Positions 63,569 to 64,000 of a DNA stretch of 64,000 nt are shown here, in pieces. The notes under the pieces are model-generated. The model worked only from the letters and a program-made list of their open reading frames with translations. It did no database searches and had not been told where the DNA came from. This DNA is from G963665085 sp963665085 (GTDB lineage: Bacteria > Bacteroidota > Bacteroidia > Bacteroidales > JAAAOM01). Location of the stretch: NCBI GenBank assembly GCA_963665085.2, contig CAXXXS010000001.1, positions 3,038,001 to 3,102,000 of the forward strand. Direction: 5' to 3'. The position numbers were made by a program, and so were the translations under genes. Positions within the stretch are counted from its first letter, which is position 1. Every line of letters starts with the position of its first letter.

Positions 63569-64000
63569 ATGAATCCCTATAAAAATATTTTACGTGTTTT
63601 GTTTTTTTTAATCCTGCTCGTAAATATTCAAAATACTTTTGGATTAACAAGAAAATCAGAAGTTTCAGTATTGACCTTTGAACCAGAGGAGGAGCCATAC
63701 ACAATTTTTGGCCATTCAGCAATTAGAATTCAGGATGAAGCATTAGGAATTGATAATATTTACAATTTTGGTATGTTCGATTTCAGTTCGCCTTTTTTCT
63801 ATATAAAATTTATGGGAGGTAATCTCGACTATTTCTTGTCTATCTATCGCTATAAAACATTCTTGCGTAATGCTTATCTGGAACAACGTACAATTCATCA
63901 ACAAACCATAAATTTATCGTTAGAAGAACGAGATTATATTTATTTGAGATTAAATCAAATCTACAATTCGAAGGAAAGATTTTATAAATATGATTTCTTT
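63569..64000 (+). CDS. DUF4105/Lnb-like periplasmic protein, truncated by the window edge
   Basis: Only the first 144 codons are present. A signal peptide (MNPYKNILRVLFFLILLVNIQNTFG) is followed by EVSVLTFEPEEEPYTIFGHSAIRIQDEALGIDNIYNFGMFDFSSPFFYIKF, the hallmark start of DUF4105 (Lnb N-terminal periplasmic) domains. Lnb proteins in Firmicutes are lipoprotein acyl-transfer enzymes, and Bacteroidota homologues may act on lipoproteins. The catalytic residues cannot be judged from this fragment. Confidence 0.85.
   Translation, partial: MNPYKNILRVLFFLILLVNIQNTFGLTRKSEVSVLTFEPEEEPYTIFGHSAIRIQDEALGIDNIYNFGMFDFSSPFFYIKFMGGNLDYFLSIYRYKTFLRNAYLEQRTIHQQTINLSLEERDYIYLRLNQIYNSKERFYKYDFF

Noticed and set aside
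1..64000. Defence island, prophage or integrative element
   Set aside because: No integrase, transposase, restriction, toxin-antitoxin or phage structural genes were recognised; the fibre-like proteins carry signal peptides and are not phage genes.

Overview
The window is chromosomal DNA from an AT-rich member of the Bacteroidota. The evidence is two TonB-dependent receptors with STN domains, a SusC/SusD pair behind an ECF sigma/FecR anti-sigma pair, a type IX secretion sorting domain, DUF4249 and DUF4105/Lnb-like proteins, and recurrent -7 promoter elements of the form TAnnTTTG. The gene mix (polysaccharide utilisation plus [FeFe] hydrogenase plus peroxide defence) suggests an anaerobic or microaerobic Bacteroidales/Marinilabiliales-type glycan degrader; that placement is inference. 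No rRNA, tRNA, CRISPR array or intact insertion sequence was seen.

Layout. 0-4.2 kb: CvfB-like RNA-binding protein, small STAS/SEC14-like protein, EamA exporter, GH76-like lipoprotein. 4.3-8.7 kb: two paralogous secreted filament/adhesin-like proteins and a small T9SS-sorted protein. 8.8-34.1 kb: a polysaccharide utilisation region with a GntR/LacI-type regulator and palindromic operator, alpha-L-rhamnosidase GH78, galactokinase, aldose 1-epimerase, GH2, GH3, GH35-like and GH78-like enzymes closed by a strong terminator, then ECF sigma, FecR anti-sigma, SusC and SusD. 34.1-40.5 kb: a ~180-bp imperfect palindrome, an MBOAT/SGNH acyl-transfer pair and a second GH2 enzyme on the minus strand. 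40.8-42.6 kb: a PerR-like regulator, bacterioferritin and peroxiredoxin with PerR-box-like operators. 42.6-44.2 kb: a GH20 hexosaminidase. 44.3-52.6 kb: a hydrogenase locus made of a MITE-like repeat, sigma-54 activator, Rex, two small 2Fe-2S proteins, a sensory-type [FeFe] hydrogenase with PAS domain, a SpoIIE/PP2C phosphatase and a group B-type [FeFe] hydrogenase. 52.6-55.1 kb: a two-domain class II aldolase divergent from an AraC regulator. 55.2-61.7 kb: an STN-type TonB receptor with DUF4249 and other surface proteins. 61.7-64 kb: HEAT-repeat protein, an array of 41-bp tandem repeats, a GNAT acetyltransferase and the start of a DUF4105 protein.

How it fits together. The glycan enzymes are exo-acting and secreted, and galactokinase/mutarotase in the same run link released galactose to central metabolism; rhamnose and galactose are the likely sugars. 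The most interesting region is the hydrogenase locus. Four 17-bp inverted repeats of the pattern TGT-N11-ACA (one imperfect) lie around its genes, one of them about 75 bp upstream of a sigma-54-like -24/-12 element in front of rex. This suggests enhancer-dependent control of a redox- and H2-sensing module whose phosphatase output has no visible partner here.
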